Source: Humibacter sp. RRB41
Lineage (GTDB): Bacteria; Actinomycetota; Actinomycetes; Actinomycetales; Microbacteriaceae
Direction of reading: 5' to 3'
DNA length: 64,000 nt
Assembly: GCF_022761015.1 (NCBI RefSeq)
Contig: NZ_JAKWJQ010000002.1
Location: forward strand, 62,001 to 126,000
The notes beneath the pieces were generated by a model. It made no database searches. It was not told where the DNA came from and saw nothing but the letters and a program-made list of their open reading frames with translations. This document shows positions 17,930 to 26,187 of this stretch, piece after piece (position 1 is the stretch's first letter; each line of letters opens with the position of its first letter). The translations under genes and the position numbers were made by a program.

Positions 17930-18346
17930 GAAAGCACGTCGCTCGACGATCTCTCGGATGCCGAGGTGGACCGTCTCTTTCGCGCCTTGGCGGATGCCAC
18001 GCGCCGTGACATCCTCGTGCGCACGATGGCCGGCGACCAATCTGTCACCACCCTGGCGCGCGGCTATGCGATGAGCTTCGCCGCGGTGCAGAAGCACGTG
18101 GCCGTGCTCGAGAGCGCGAGGCTGGTGCGCAAGGAGCGACGGGGGAGGGAGCAGCTCGTGCGAGCAGTGCCCGAGACCGTGCGGCGCGCGAACGCCCTGC
18201 TGCAGCGGTACGAGTCTCTGTGGCGCGAGCGCGCCGCAGGCATCGAGCGCATCCTCGCCGAGGACGGTTTCACGCCCGGGAACGAACCGACGGCTGAGCA
18301 CACCGCACAGGGCGATACGAACACGACGCGAAGGAGGCGGCCATGA
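17921..18346 (+). CDS. ArsR-family regulator of an SRPBCC/VOC operon
   Basis: The 141-residue protein begins MVVESTSLDDLSDAEVDRLF and carries an ArsR winged helix ('ALADATRRDILVRTM', 'SVTTLARGYAMSFAAVQKHVAVLESARLVRKERRGREQLVRAV'). There are no metal-binding cysteines in the helix, so it belongs to the non-metal group paired with SRPBCC (AHSA1) proteins. An in-frame ATG at 17897 is possible, but its AGGAG would abut the start, so 17921 with a leaderless transcript is preferred. It overlaps the SRPBCC gene by 4 nt (ATGA). Confidence 0.85.
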   Translation: MVVESTSLDDLSDAEVDRLFRALADATRRDILVRTMAGDQSVTTLARGYAMSFAAVQKHVAVLESARLVRKERRGREQLVRAVPETVRRANALLQRYESLWRERAAGIERILAEDGFTPGNEPTAEHTAQGDTNTTRRRRP

Positions 18347-18831
18347 CCGTCATCGGCAGCAGCACGGATCCGCAGCTCCTCACCATGACTTTCGTGGCCG
18401 AGTTTGTAGCCCCGCCCGCACGGGTCTGGCAGGTGTGGGAGGACCCGCGTCAACTCGAGCGGTGGTGGGGTCCGCCGACCTGGCCCGCGACCTTCGACCG
18501 GCACGAACTTGTGGCCGGTGGAGAATCTCGCTATCACATGACCGGGCCAGACGGCGAGAAGGCTCCAGGTTGGTGGACGACGCTCGAAACGGACGCCCCG
18601 AACAGCCTTCTCATCGAGGATGGCTTCTCGCTCGCCGACGGCGAGCCTGATCCCGCGATGCCGACGATGCGTCTCGAGGTGTCCTTTCAGGCGCTCGCGG
18701 ACGGCGACAGCACGCGCATGACGATCACCGCGCGTTTCGCCGACCTGCAGCAGCTCGAGAAGGTCGCCGCGATGGGCATGCTCGAGGGTATGACGGGCGC
18801 CCTCACGCAGATCGACGCCCTCCTGGACTGA
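18343..18831 (+). CDS. SRPBCC-domain protein (AHSA1/START-like)
   Basis: The 162-residue protein shows the AHSA1 pattern: 'FVAPPARVWQVWEDPRQLERWWGPPTWP', 'GGESRYHMTGPDG' and a C-terminal 'GMLEGMTGALTQIDALL' helix. These helix-grip folds bind hydrophobic ligands and are widely paired with ArsR regulators. Coupled to the upstream ArsR gene and followed after 61 nt by a VOC protein gene. Ligand unknown. Confidence 0.85.
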   Translation: MTVIGSSTDPQLLTMTFVAEFVAPPARVWQVWEDPRQLERWWGPPTWPATFDRHELVAGGESRYHMTGPDGEKAPGWWTTLETDAPNSLLIEDGFSLADGEPDPAMPTMRLEVSFQALADGDSTRMTITARFADLQQLEKVAAMGMLEGMTGALTQIDALLD

Positions 18832-18892
18832 AGCCACGGCGAGATCGCCGCGGACCACACCGAGTGCAATACCGATCGAAGGAGAAAAGATC

Positions 18893-19360
18893 ATGGCCGG
18901 ACTCGCACCCATCCAACCCTGTCTCTGGTTCGACCAGCAGGCGCGTGAGGCGATGGAGTACTACGTCGGCGTCTTTCCGAACTCGCGCATCGTCTCGATC
19001 GACGAGTATCCGGACGAGTCCCTCGACGAGCATTTCGCCGGCATGTCGGGCAAGGTGCTCAACGGCAGGTTCACATTGAACGGCGTCGACTTCGTTTGTC
19101 TCGACGGCGGCCCGCTGTTCACGTTCAACGAGTCGATCTCGTTCGTGGTCTCGTGTGCTGATCAGGAGGAGATCGACCGGTACTGGTCGAAGCTGTCGCA
19201 CGTGCCGGAGTCCGAGCAGTGCGGCTGGTGCAAAGACCGGTTCGGTGTCAGCTGGCAGATCATCCCGGCGAACATGGGCGATCTCACGGTCAGGCCGGAA
19301 CAGATCGAGGTGATGATGCGCCAGAAGAAGGTCGTGATCGCCGAACTCGAGAACGCCTGA
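18893..19360 (+). CDS. VOC-superfamily protein, PhnB-like
   Basis: The 155-residue protein belongs to the PhnB-like glyoxalase/bleomycin-resistance group: 'PCLWFDQQAREAMEYYVGVFPNSRIV' at the start, 'FNESISFVVSCADQEEIDRYW' in the middle and 'CKDRFGVSWQIIP' near the end. AAGGAGA precedes the ATG. It completes the ArsR-SRPBCC-VOC operon. Members bind small ligands or carry out metal-dependent chemistry; the substrate is not known. Confidence 0.85.
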   Translation: MAGLAPIQPCLWFDQQAREAMEYYVGVFPNSRIVSIDEYPDESLDEHFAGMSGKVLNGRFTLNGVDFVCLDGGPLFTFNESISFVVSCADQEEIDRYWSKLSHVPESEQCGWCKDRFGVSWQIIPANMGDLTVRPEQIEVMMRQKKVVIAELENA

Positions 19361-19381
19361 CGCAGGCACACCGATAAGGGA

Positions 19382-20131
19382 TCAGGCGACGAGTGCGTCG
19401 ATTCCGATCGTGCGATCGACCACGCCGGACGCGACGGCGCGAAGAGTGATCGCGTGCGAGCGCGCGTACCGGCGCAGAACCCCGAACGCGTCGTCCATGC
19501 CGAGGCTCGCCGATTGAGCCAGCACGCCCTTCGCCTGTTCGATCAGGATGCGGCTGTCGAGCGCGTGCTGCAGTTGTGAGACCACGAGGCCGGACTGACT
19601 GCTGATGCGTTCGTGCAGGATGCCGATGGTCGCGACGTCGGCGAGCGCCTGCGCGACGTCGGCATCTGCACTCGGAAACGCTCCGGCGAACGTGCGGAAG
19701 AGATTCATCGTGCCGATGACGTCGCCGCGGAGCCGCAGCGGCGTCGCGTGCACCGAACGGAAGCCGTGCTGAAGCGCGATCGCCGCGAACTCCGGCCAGG
19801 CCGCCGTCGTCGCCGCGATGTCGGGGACATCGATGGCTTCGCCGATGCGGTAGCAATCAAGACACGGTCCTGCACCCGCGCTCAGCTGCATGACTTCGAC
19901 GAGTTCGACTCTCTCGCTCGTCGACGCGACGAGCTGCAACGCCTCACCCGGCTGGGCGAGCATCAAGCCGCCGGCCTGAGCGTCGAGGATCTCGGTGCAC
20001 TCGCTCACCAGGGTGTGCAGCAGGTCGACGACGTCGTAGTCCGCCGTCAGCGTGTCGGCGACCGCGACGAAGGCTGCGTTGAGTTTGGACTCTCGCGATT
20101 CGTTGCCCATGTCGGCTCCCATGAAGGTCAT
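19382..20131 (-). CDS. GAF-ANTAR protein, putative RNA-binding antiterminator (downstream copy)
   Basis: The protein of up to 249 residues has an N-terminal GAF domain (about 20-165) and a C-terminal ANTAR domain (about 185-240: 'LDSRILIEQAKGVLAQ', 'DDAFGVLRRYARSHAITLRAVA'). ANTAR domains bind paired short stem-loops in nascent mRNA and prevent termination, here presumably under GAF control by a ligand or redox signal. Three starts are possible (20131, 20122, 20110); the last has a GGGAG at proper spacing and gives MGNESRESKLNAAF. It follows the other GAF-ANTAR gene after 8 nt. Confidence 0.85.
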   Translation of the reverse strand: MTFMGADMGNESRESKLNAAFVAVADTLTADYDVVDLLHTLVSECTEILDAQAGGLMLAQPGEALQLVASTSERVELVEVMQLSAGAGPCLDCYRIGEAIDVPDIAATTAAWPEFAAIALQHGFRSVHATPLRLRGDVIGTMNLFRTFAGAFPSADADVAQALADVATIGILHERISSQSGLVVSQLQHALDSRILIEQAKGVLAQSASLGMDDAFGVLRRYARSHAITLRAVASGVVDRTIGIDALVA

Positions 20132-20139
20132 TTCCGAGT

Positions 20140-20838
20140 CTAGAGAGGGTCGTCCGACAGCGCGCCGAAATCGATGTTGCGTCTCACGACGTCGGCCGCG
20201 ACGTCACGTACCGAGCGGTCGGTGGCGAAGGCGTGCGCCCGGAGCCGGGCGAAGGCATCTGTCGCAGAGACATCCAATTGCACGATGATCATGCCGACCG
20301 CCTGATGTACCTCGCGCCGCATCGCGGGCGGGCCGGACGGATCCTCTGCTCCGCCTGCCGACAGCATCGCGAGACGTGCAGCGGCCGTGGTCGTTCCCCT
20401 GGCCAGGGACTCCGCGGTCTCGATCGCGTCGTAGTCCAGGGCGCCCGGTGCCCTCCGGTACAGATCGATCGCCCCGACGACCACCGCGCCGAGTCGCAGC
20501 GGGAACGAGAAGACGGCGTGCACGCCGATGCTCAGCGCGGTCGACGCGAACATCGGCCACGCCTGCGCGACGGGAGAGTCCAGTTCGGCCACCAGCACCG
20601 ACCTGGCCTCGTCGATCGCCTGCCAGCGTGGACCCTCCATGAGATCGAACTGGAACTCGTCCAGCCGCACCGCGTCGGCATTGCTGGCGGCGATGGTGGC
20701 CTGTCTTCCGCCCTCCGACACCACCGAGATGGACGCACCGTCGATGGCCAGCGACGACACGAACGGGCTCACCAGCGAGTTCGCAGCATCCGGTCCGTCA
20801 TTCATCACGACCACTCGCCGGTTCCTGCGCATCAACAC
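20140..20838 (-). CDS. GAF-ANTAR protein, putative RNA-binding antiterminator (upstream copy)
   Basis: The 232-residue protein has a GAF domain (about 40-155, 'QFDLMEGPRWQAIDEARSV' and 'VFSFPLRLGAVVVGAIDLYRR') and an ANTAR domain at the C-terminus ('MRREVHQAVGMIIVQLDVSATDAFARLRAHAFATDRSVRDVA'). It is first of a two-gene operon and is divergent from the desaturase gene. The two copies are similar in plan but not near-identical, so this is not a recent duplication. Confidence 0.85.
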   Translation of the reverse strand: MLMRRNRRVVVMNDGPDAANSLVSPFVSSLAIDGASISVVSEGGRQATIAASNADAVRLDEFQFDLMEGPRWQAIDEARSVLVAELDSPVAQAWPMFASTALSIGVHAVFSFPLRLGAVVVGAIDLYRRAPGALDYDAIETAESLARGTTTAAARLAMLSAGGAEDPSGPPAMRREVHQAVGMIIVQLDVSATDAFARLRAHAFATDRSVRDVAADVVRRNIDFGALSDDPL

Positions 20839-20964
20839 GCAGATTCACCGTACCCCGTCCGATCGCAGGGTGGGCGGAGTACCCTGATGGCAGGTTGTCC
20901 CAGACCCCGACTGCCTGATCATTTCCGATCCGCGGATGCCGCGGCGCAGACGGGGAGAGAATCA

Positions 20965-22062
20965 ATGACGACCATCACGACGCCAGGCCTCGGGGCGGTG
21001 CGGTCTACGGTTCCGCGTACTCCGGGTGCGAACAACGACTACACGCAGTTGGCGTCCGACATCCGTGGTTCCGGCCTGCTGAGGCGCAGGTACGGGTACT
21101 ACTGGACGAAGCTCGTCGCCGTGCCGATCGCCTACGCCGCGTGCTTCGCGCTGCTCCTGTGGGTCGGCAACTCCTGGTGGCAGATGGCCGTCTCTGCGCT
21201 GTTCGCGTTCGTCTTCACCCAGACCGCCTTTCTCGGACACGACGCCGCGCATCGGCAGATCTTCCGCTCAGGCCGGTGGAACGACTGGATCAGCCTCATT
21301 CTCGGCGACCTCTTCATCGGCATGAGCTACGGCTGGTGGCAGCACAAGCACACCAAGCACCACGCGAATCCGAACCGCGAAGGGTACGACCCCGACATCG
21401 AGTTGCCGGTGATCGCCTTCACACCGGAGCAAGCACGCAAGCCCAGGCCGTGGCCGCTGCCCTGGGTGTTCGCGCACCAGGGGGCGTTCTTCTTCCCGAT
21501 CCTGTTCCTCGAGGGCATCTCGCTGCACGCCTCGAGCGTGCGCCGCGTGTTCGCCCGCGAGCCGGTGGCTCGTCGCCCCGTGGAGATCACCTTCCTGATG
21601 GCGAGGCTGATCGGATACCTCGGCATCGTGTTCTTCATCCTTCCGCCCGGCAAGGCGGTCGCCTTCCTGGCAGTGCAGCTCGGGCTGTTCGGCTTCTACA
21701 TGGGCATGTCGTTCGCTCCCAACCACAAGGGGATGCCACTGGTGCCGAGGGAGATGAAGCTCGACTTCTTGCGCAGGCAGGTGATGATGAGCCGTAACAT
21801 CCGCGGCAATCGCGTGCTCGACTTCGCAATGGGCGGGCTCAACTATCAGATCGAGCACCACCTCTTTCCGTCGATGCCGAGGCCGCATCTGAGACGCGCA
21901 GCACCGATGGTGCGCGACTATTGCGCCGATCGTGATGTGCCGTATCTGGAGACCGGACTGTTCGAGTCGTACACGATCGTGTTCCGCTACATCAACCGGG
22001 TGGGGCTGGGGGAGAAGGATCCGTTCGCCTGTCCGATGCTCGAGGTACGGCAGAGTATCTAA
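20965..22062 (+). CDS. Membrane fatty acid desaturase
   Basis: The 365-residue integral membrane di-iron enzyme has the three histidine boxes: HDAAH at 92-96, a HKHTKHH box near 130, and QIEHHLF near 300, plus pairs of transmembrane helices. It inserts a double bond into acyl chains of membrane lipids, probably with electrons from a ferredoxin or similar partner. GGGGAGAG before the ATG at 20965 defines the start. Its last 71 nt overlap, tail to tail, the end of the CDP-alcohol transferase gene on the other strand. Confidence 0.92.
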   Translation: MTTITTPGLGAVRSTVPRTPGANNDYTQLASDIRGSGLLRRRYGYYWTKLVAVPIAYAACFALLLWVGNSWWQMAVSALFAFVFTQTAFLGHDAAHRQIFRSGRWNDWISLILGDLFIGMSYGWWQHKHTKHHANPNREGYDPDIELPVIAFTPEQARKPRPWPLPWVFAHQGAFFFPILFLEGISLHASSVRRVFAREPVARRPVEITFLMARLIGYLGIVFFILPPGKAVAFLAVQLGLFGFYMGMSFAPNHKGMPLVPREMKLDFLRRQVMMSRNIRGNRVLDFAMGGLNYQIEHHLFPSMPRPHLRRAAPMVRDYCADRDVPYLETGLFESYTIVFRYINRVGLGEKDPFACPMLEVRQSI

Positions 22063-22768
22063 GCGCCCGTGGCGCCTCGGCCGGCGAGCGGTGCCGCACG
22101 AGCCACACGACATCGCGCCCGAACGATTCGACGAGCAGCAGAAGGGCCGCGAGCACAAGGACCACTGCGAGCTGCGCGAGCAGTCCGGATGCCGCGAACG
22201 TCAGGGCGATGCCCTGCGCGGCGGTCACGACCTTGCGCCAGTACCGGGGCGGGAGCTGCGCACGAAACCAGGGGAGTGCCCAGCCGACGGCCACGAAGGC
22301 GTAACGCATGAGGCCGATCGCGAGCACCCAGACGCCGAGGGTCTGCGCGACGTAGGCGCTGAGCACCATGAGCAGGAAGGCATCCACCTCCATGTCGTAC
22401 CGGGCGCCGAGTTCGGAGGCCGACCCTGTGCGGCGTGCGACCCAGCCGTCCACCGCGTCGAGCGCGAGCGCGGGGATCGCCAGCCCCACGAGAAGCGGCA
22501 CAGGAATCGGCCCGACGAACGACGCCGCGACGATGGCGGTGATCAGCGCGACGAGTGTGGACCGCGCCGTTGTCACGACGTTCGCCCAGCCGACACGTGT
22601 TGCGCCCCTGCGGTGCAGACCGACGCCGAGCAGAACGTTGGAGACCACGGCGTAGGTGGCTCCCGCTGCCCAGCCGGCAGGCGGAAGCCGCGTCACCAGG
22701 TGCACAAGCGCAAGGCCGGCGATGCACGCAGCCGTCGCGGTGATCGGAATCCAGTGAACCGTTCTCAT
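21992..22768 (-). CDS. CDP-alcohol phosphatidyltransferase family membrane protein
   Basis: The 258-residue polytopic membrane protein contains the catalytic motif D104-x2-D107-G-x2-AR-x8-G121-x3-D125-x3-D129 that defines this family, which transfers a phosphoalcohol from CDP-alcohol to an acceptor (or a phosphatidyl group to an alcohol). AGGAAG upstream favours the ATG at 22768 over one at 22801. It is divergent from the seven-gene train at 22888-29613, sharing its promoter region, so it may build the lipid part of the same product. Acceptor unknown. Confidence 0.85.
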   Translation of the reverse strand: MRTVHWIPITATAACIAGLALVHLVTRLPPAGWAAGATYAVVSNVLLGVGLHRRGATRVGWANVVTTARSTLVALITAIVAASFVGPIPVPLLVGLAIPALALDAVDGWVARRTGSASELGARYDMEVDAFLLMVLSAYVAQTLGVWVLAIGLMRYAFVAVGWALPWFRAQLPPRYWRKVVTAAQGIALTFAASGLLAQLAVVLVLAALLLLVESFGRDVVWLVRHRSPAEAPRALRYSAVPRASDRRTDPSPPAPPG

Positions 22769-22887
22769 GGTCTTCCTCGTGTCTTCTGTCAGAGCCCTCA
22801 TTCCTTAAGACGCGACGACGCGCCGAGCGGTTCAGATGCGATCGGCGATCCGATCGTACGACGCGTGATCGAGTCGAAGGGAGACAC

Positions 22888-23883
22888 GTGCTCGAGGCGA
22901 CGGCGTTCTGGATCGAAAGGCCGGGACTCGGTGCGCTGCGTACGCAGTCGCTGCCACCGGTCGAAGCCGACGAGGTGCTCGTTCGCACGCGCTACACCGC
23001 GGTCAGCCGGGGAACCGAGAGCACGGTGTTCCTCGGCCGGGTGCCGAACGGCGAGCGCGAGCGCATGCGAGCGCCACATCAAGATGGCGACTTTCCCTGG
23101 CCGGTCAAATACGGCTATTTGAACGTCGGCCGGGTCGAACAGGGGCCGAGCGAGCTGGTGGGGCGCACGGTGTTCACGCTGTACCCGCATCAATCGGCGT
23201 TCGTGGTCCCGGCCGCCGCGGTGCTGCCGGTGCCCGACGACGTTCCGGCCAGGAGGGCGGTGCTGGCCGGCGCCGTGGAGACCGCGGTGAACGTCGTGTG
23301 GGATGCCTCACCGCTCATCGGCGATCGTGTCGTGGTGATCGGTGCCGGGATGATCGGATGCTGCGTCGCGCGACTGCTGGCCGGCATCCCTGAGGCTGAC
23401 GTGACGCTGGTGGATGTCGATCCGTCTCGTCGGACGACGGTGGAGCGGCTCGGGGTCGGCTTCGCGGATCCGGCACATGCGCCACGGGACTGCGATGTGG
23501 TGATCGACGCGAGCGGGGCGGAATCCGGCTTGCAGCTCGCTCTTCAGGCAGTGGCGGACGAGGGCGAGGTGATCGAGGCCGGCTGGTTCGGCGATCGGCC
23601 CGTCACCCTGACGCTCGGCGCCGATTTCCACTCGCGAAGGCTGTCCATCCGCTCGAGCCAGGTCGGCATGGTCGCTCCAAGGCGACGCGGCACGCGAAGC
23701 ACGAAGGACAGGCTCGCTCTCGCCCTGCGACTGCTGCGAGATTCGGCATTCGACGCTCTGCTCAGCGGTGAGTCGTCGTGGCGCGATCTCCCGCGGGTGA
23801 TGGCCGAACTGGCCGAAGGCTCGACCGAGAAGGGGGGCGCGCCCGTGCTCTGTCACACCATCGATTGGGAGGACGCATCGTGA
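22888..23883 (+). CDS. MDR-superfamily dehydrogenase, first gene of the pterin-like train
   Basis: The 331-residue protein has a GroES-like N-terminal half ('[17 protein letters not shown]') and a Rossmann half with [13 protein letters not shown] near 150 and a VDVDP acidic end to the next strand. The usual catalytic zinc Cys and GHE motif of alcohol dehydrogenases are not visible; the pattern resembles the BchC-like branch. GGGAG precedes the GTG. It heads seven genes that each overlap the next by 4 nt. Oxidation or reduction of a hydroxyl on the pathway intermediate is the likely role. Confidence 0.85.
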   Translation: MLEATAFWIERPGLGALRTQSLPPVEADEVLVRTRYTAVSRGTESTVFLGRVPNGERERMRAPHQDGDFPWPVKYGYLNVGRVEQGPSELVGRTVFTLYPHQSAFVVPAAAVLPVPDDVPARRAVLAGAVETAVNVVWDASPLIGDRVVVIGAGMIGCCVARLLAGIPEADVTLVDVDPSRRTTVERLGVGFADPAHAPRDCDVVIDASGAESGLQLALQAVADEGEVIEAGWFGDRPVTLTLGADFHSRRLSIRSSQVGMVAPRRRGTRSTKDRLALALRLLRDSAFDALLSGESSWRDLPRVMAELAEGSTEKGGAPVLCHTIDWEDAS

Positions 23884-24281
23884 CGTTCACCGTGACCGTC
23901 CGCGACCACATGATGGTCGCCCACAGCCTCTTAGGCGAGGTCTTCGGGCCGGCGCAGCGCTTGCACGGCGCAACGTTCGTCGTCGACGCCTCCTTCGGCG
24001 CCGACGAACTCAACACAGACGGCATCGTGGTCGACATCGGTCTCGCGTCCGCCGCGCTGCACGAGATCGTCGGAGCGTTCGCGTACCGCAACCTCGATGA
24101 CGAACCGGAGTTCACGGGGATGAACACCACGACGGAGCAGCTCTGCCGAGTGATCGCGGATCGCCTCGCGGAGCGCGCTTCGGCCGGCAGCCTCGGCGAC
24201 CCAGGGCGACTCCTGTCGTCCGTCGCGGTCACGTTGCACGAGTCCCACATCGCGTGGGCGAGCTATCAGAGGGCGTTGTGA
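23880..24281 (+). CDS. Divergent 6-pyruvoyltetrahydropterin synthase / QueD homologue
   Basis: The 133-residue protein fits the PTPS fold: '[26 protein letters not shown]' area, GIVVDIG at 48-54, NTTTEQL at 82-88 (matching the PTaE motif) and TLHES at 118-122. Two zinc histidines are conserved (H15, H29), but the third, expected at 31, is Ala, and no Cys stands at the catalytic position before H29; the only Cys is C89. So it is a PTPS-like enzyme with an altered active site and probably a different reaction. Coupled by GTGA overlaps at both ends. Confidence 0.85.
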   Translation: MTFTVTVRDHMMVAHSLLGEVFGPAQRLHGATFVVDASFGADELNTDGIVVDIGLASAALHEIVGAFAYRNLDDEPEFTGMNTTTEQLCRVIADRLAERASAGSLGDPGRLLSSVAVTLHESHIAWASYQRAL

Positions 24282-25372
24282 GCGACACACGAGATTCGGC
24301 ACCGCGCATCGTGCACGTCGTCGTGCCGGAAGGCGTGGACGACCCTCTTCGGGTCAGCGGTGGAAACGTCTACGACCTCGCGTTGTGCCGGGGGCTGACG
24401 GATCTGGGGTGGGACGTGCGAATGCTCCGGAGTGCGTCAGGCGGTTTCGCAACGACGGCGGTTCTCTCGCGTCTGCCCGACGGAGCCGTGGTCGTCATCG
24501 ACGGGCTGCTCGCCGTGGAAGCGCCGGATGCTCTGGAACGGGAGTCCGGCCGCCTCCGCATGGTCGTGCTCGCGCACATGGTCGCGGCATCGGTCGCACC
24601 TGAGCACGAGCGGGCAGCGGCAGCAGATCGCGAGCGGCGCGCGCTCGATGCGGCGGCGGGGGTGGTCGTCACGAGCAGGTGGACGCGAGACGAGCTCGTG
24701 TCGGAAGGCCTTTCCCATCCTGACCGCATCGTGGTCGCCCTGCCCGGCGTGGAGCGGGTACCCGCGACCGTCGCTTCGCCGGGTGGAACGCGGCTCCTCT
24801 GCGTTGGCGCCGTCGCTCCGCACAAGGGCCAGGACGTGTTGCTGCGCGCGCTCGCAGGGCTCGATGACCGACAGAACTGGACGTGCACCCTCGCGGGATC
24901 GCTCGACGTCGACCCGGACTTCGTCGCAGCGCTGATGACGGTCGCCGAGGCGGCGGGGCTGGGGGAGCGCATCCGGTTCGCCGGGGTGCTGATGGGCAGC
25001 CGACTCGCGGATGCCTATGCAGCGGCCGATCTCCTCGTCGCGCCGTCTCGCGCGGAGAGCTTCGGCATGGCGGTGGCCGAGGCGCTGGCGCACGGCATCC
25101 CGGTGCTCGCCAGCCGGGTCGGCGGCCTTCCGGAGGCGGTGGACGGAAGCGGGGCGGGCATCCTTGTGCCGCCGGACGATCCGTGGGCCCTGCGCGTCGT
25201 GCTGCAGCAGTGGTGGTCCGATGCCGGCAGGCGGTCGGCTCTGAAGGCAGAGGCCATGCGCACGCGTTGTTCGGCACCGGGTTGGCATGAGACGGCAGAA
25301 TCCATCGCCACCGTGCTGAGCGATGTGGCGAGCGGTCACGCGGTGCACGCAAGCAGCAGGAGGAGAGCATGA
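24278..25372 (+). CDS. Glycosyltransferase, family 4-like (GT-B)
   Basis: The 364-residue protein shows the GT-B plan: an N-terminal '[26 protein letters not shown]' region, central '[20 protein letters not shown]', and the C-terminal '[44 protein letters not shown]' donor-site motif with the E-x7-E pair. It retains the sugar-nucleotide type of GT4 enzymes. In the train it would glycosylate the pterin-like product or its lipid carrier. Coupled to neighbours by 4-nt overlaps at both ends. Confidence 0.9.
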   Translation: MSDTRDSAPRIVHVVVPEGVDDPLRVSGGNVYDLALCRGLTDLGWDVRMLRSASGGFATTAVLSRLPDGAVVVIDGLLAVEAPDALERESGRLRMVVLAHMVAASVAPEHERAAAADRERRALDAAAGVVVTSRWTRDELVSEGLSHPDRIVVALPGVERVPATVASPGGTRLLCVGAVAPHKGQDVLLRALAGLDDRQNWTCTLAGSLDVDPDFVAALMTVAEAAGLGERIRFAGVLMGSRLADAYAAADLLVAPSRAESFGMAVAEALAHGIPVLASRVGGLPEAVDGSGAGILVPPDDPWALRVVLQQWWSDAGRRSALKAEAMRTRCSAPGWHETAESIATVLSDVASGHAVHASSRRRA

Positions 25373-26187
25373 CCGACGTCGTTCAGACCAGCAGCTCGTG
25401 GCTCGCACTGCGCGAGCCGGAGGATGCCCGCTCGCGCTCGATGCAGCTCGCCCTGGCGGCTGCGACTCGGCTTGGGGACCCACCGATCGTCGTCCACGAT
25501 CTCGGCAGCGGCACCGGCTCGATGATGCGCTGGCTCGCACCGCTGCTTCCCGGTCCGCAGACCTGGGTGCTGCACGACTGGAACGCGAGCCTCGTGGCCA
25601 GCGCGCGGGACGAACGGATGCCTGTCGACCGCGACGGCCGCCCGCTGTCGGTGCGCACGAGCGTCGGGGAGCTCGAGCACGTCGACGGCGATGACCTGCG
25701 GGGAGCTTCGCTCGTCACGGCATCCGCGTTGCTCGACGTGCTGACGTCCGAGGAGGTGCACGCGATCGCAGCGGCGTCTGTCGCAGCCGGTGCCCCTGTG
25801 CTGCTGAGTCTCAGCGTGACGGGCAGGGTCGATCTGATTCCGAGGCATCCGCTGGACGAGGCATTCCAGAATGCGTTCAACGCTCATCAAAGGCGCAGCG
25901 CCGACGGCAGGCGGTTGCTGGGCCCGCACGCTGTCGCGGTCGTTCGCGGGCTGTTCCTCGAGGCGGGCTGGCACGTGCGCCCTGTCGAGACGCCGTGGCG
26001 GCTCGGGCCGCACGATGCGCGACTGCTCGCCGAGTGGTTCGACGGCTGGACGGATGCCGCACTCGAGCAGAGCCCGCACCTCCACGACGATGCCTCCGAC
26101 TACCTCGACCTTCGCCGAGCCCAGCTGACGGACGGAGCGCTGTCCGCCGTCGTGCACCACAGGGATCTTCTGGCGTGGTCGCGATGA
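25369..26187 (+). CDS. Class I SAM-dependent methyltransferase
   Basis: The 272-residue protein has the SAM-binding motif VVHDLGSGTGSMMRWLAPLL near 41-60, an acidic HDWN loop, and a 'LVTASALLDVLTSEEV' motif IV region. It would methylate an O or N atom on the pathway intermediate; the acceptor cannot be read. ATGA overlaps join it to the glycosyltransferase before and the membrane protein after. No stand-alone activity is implied by the surroundings. Confidence 0.88.
   Translation: MTDVVQTSSSWLALREPEDARSRSMQLALAAATRLGDPPIVVHDLGSGTGSMMRWLAPLLPGPQTWVLHDWNASLVASARDERMPVDRDGRPLSVRTSVGELEHVDGDDLRGASLVTASALLDVLTSEEVHAIAAASVAAGAPVLLSLSVTGRVDLIPRHPLDEAFQNAFNAHQRRSADGRRLLGPHAVAVVRGLFLEAGWHVRPVETPWRLGPHDARLLAEWFDGWTDAALEQSPHLHDDASDYLDLRRAQLTDGALSAVVHHRDLLAWSR

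Noticed and set aside
24254-24277. Start of the glycosyltransferase 8 codons upstream
   Set aside because: The GTG at 24278 overlaps the PTPS stop by 4 nt, as do all other junctions in the train.
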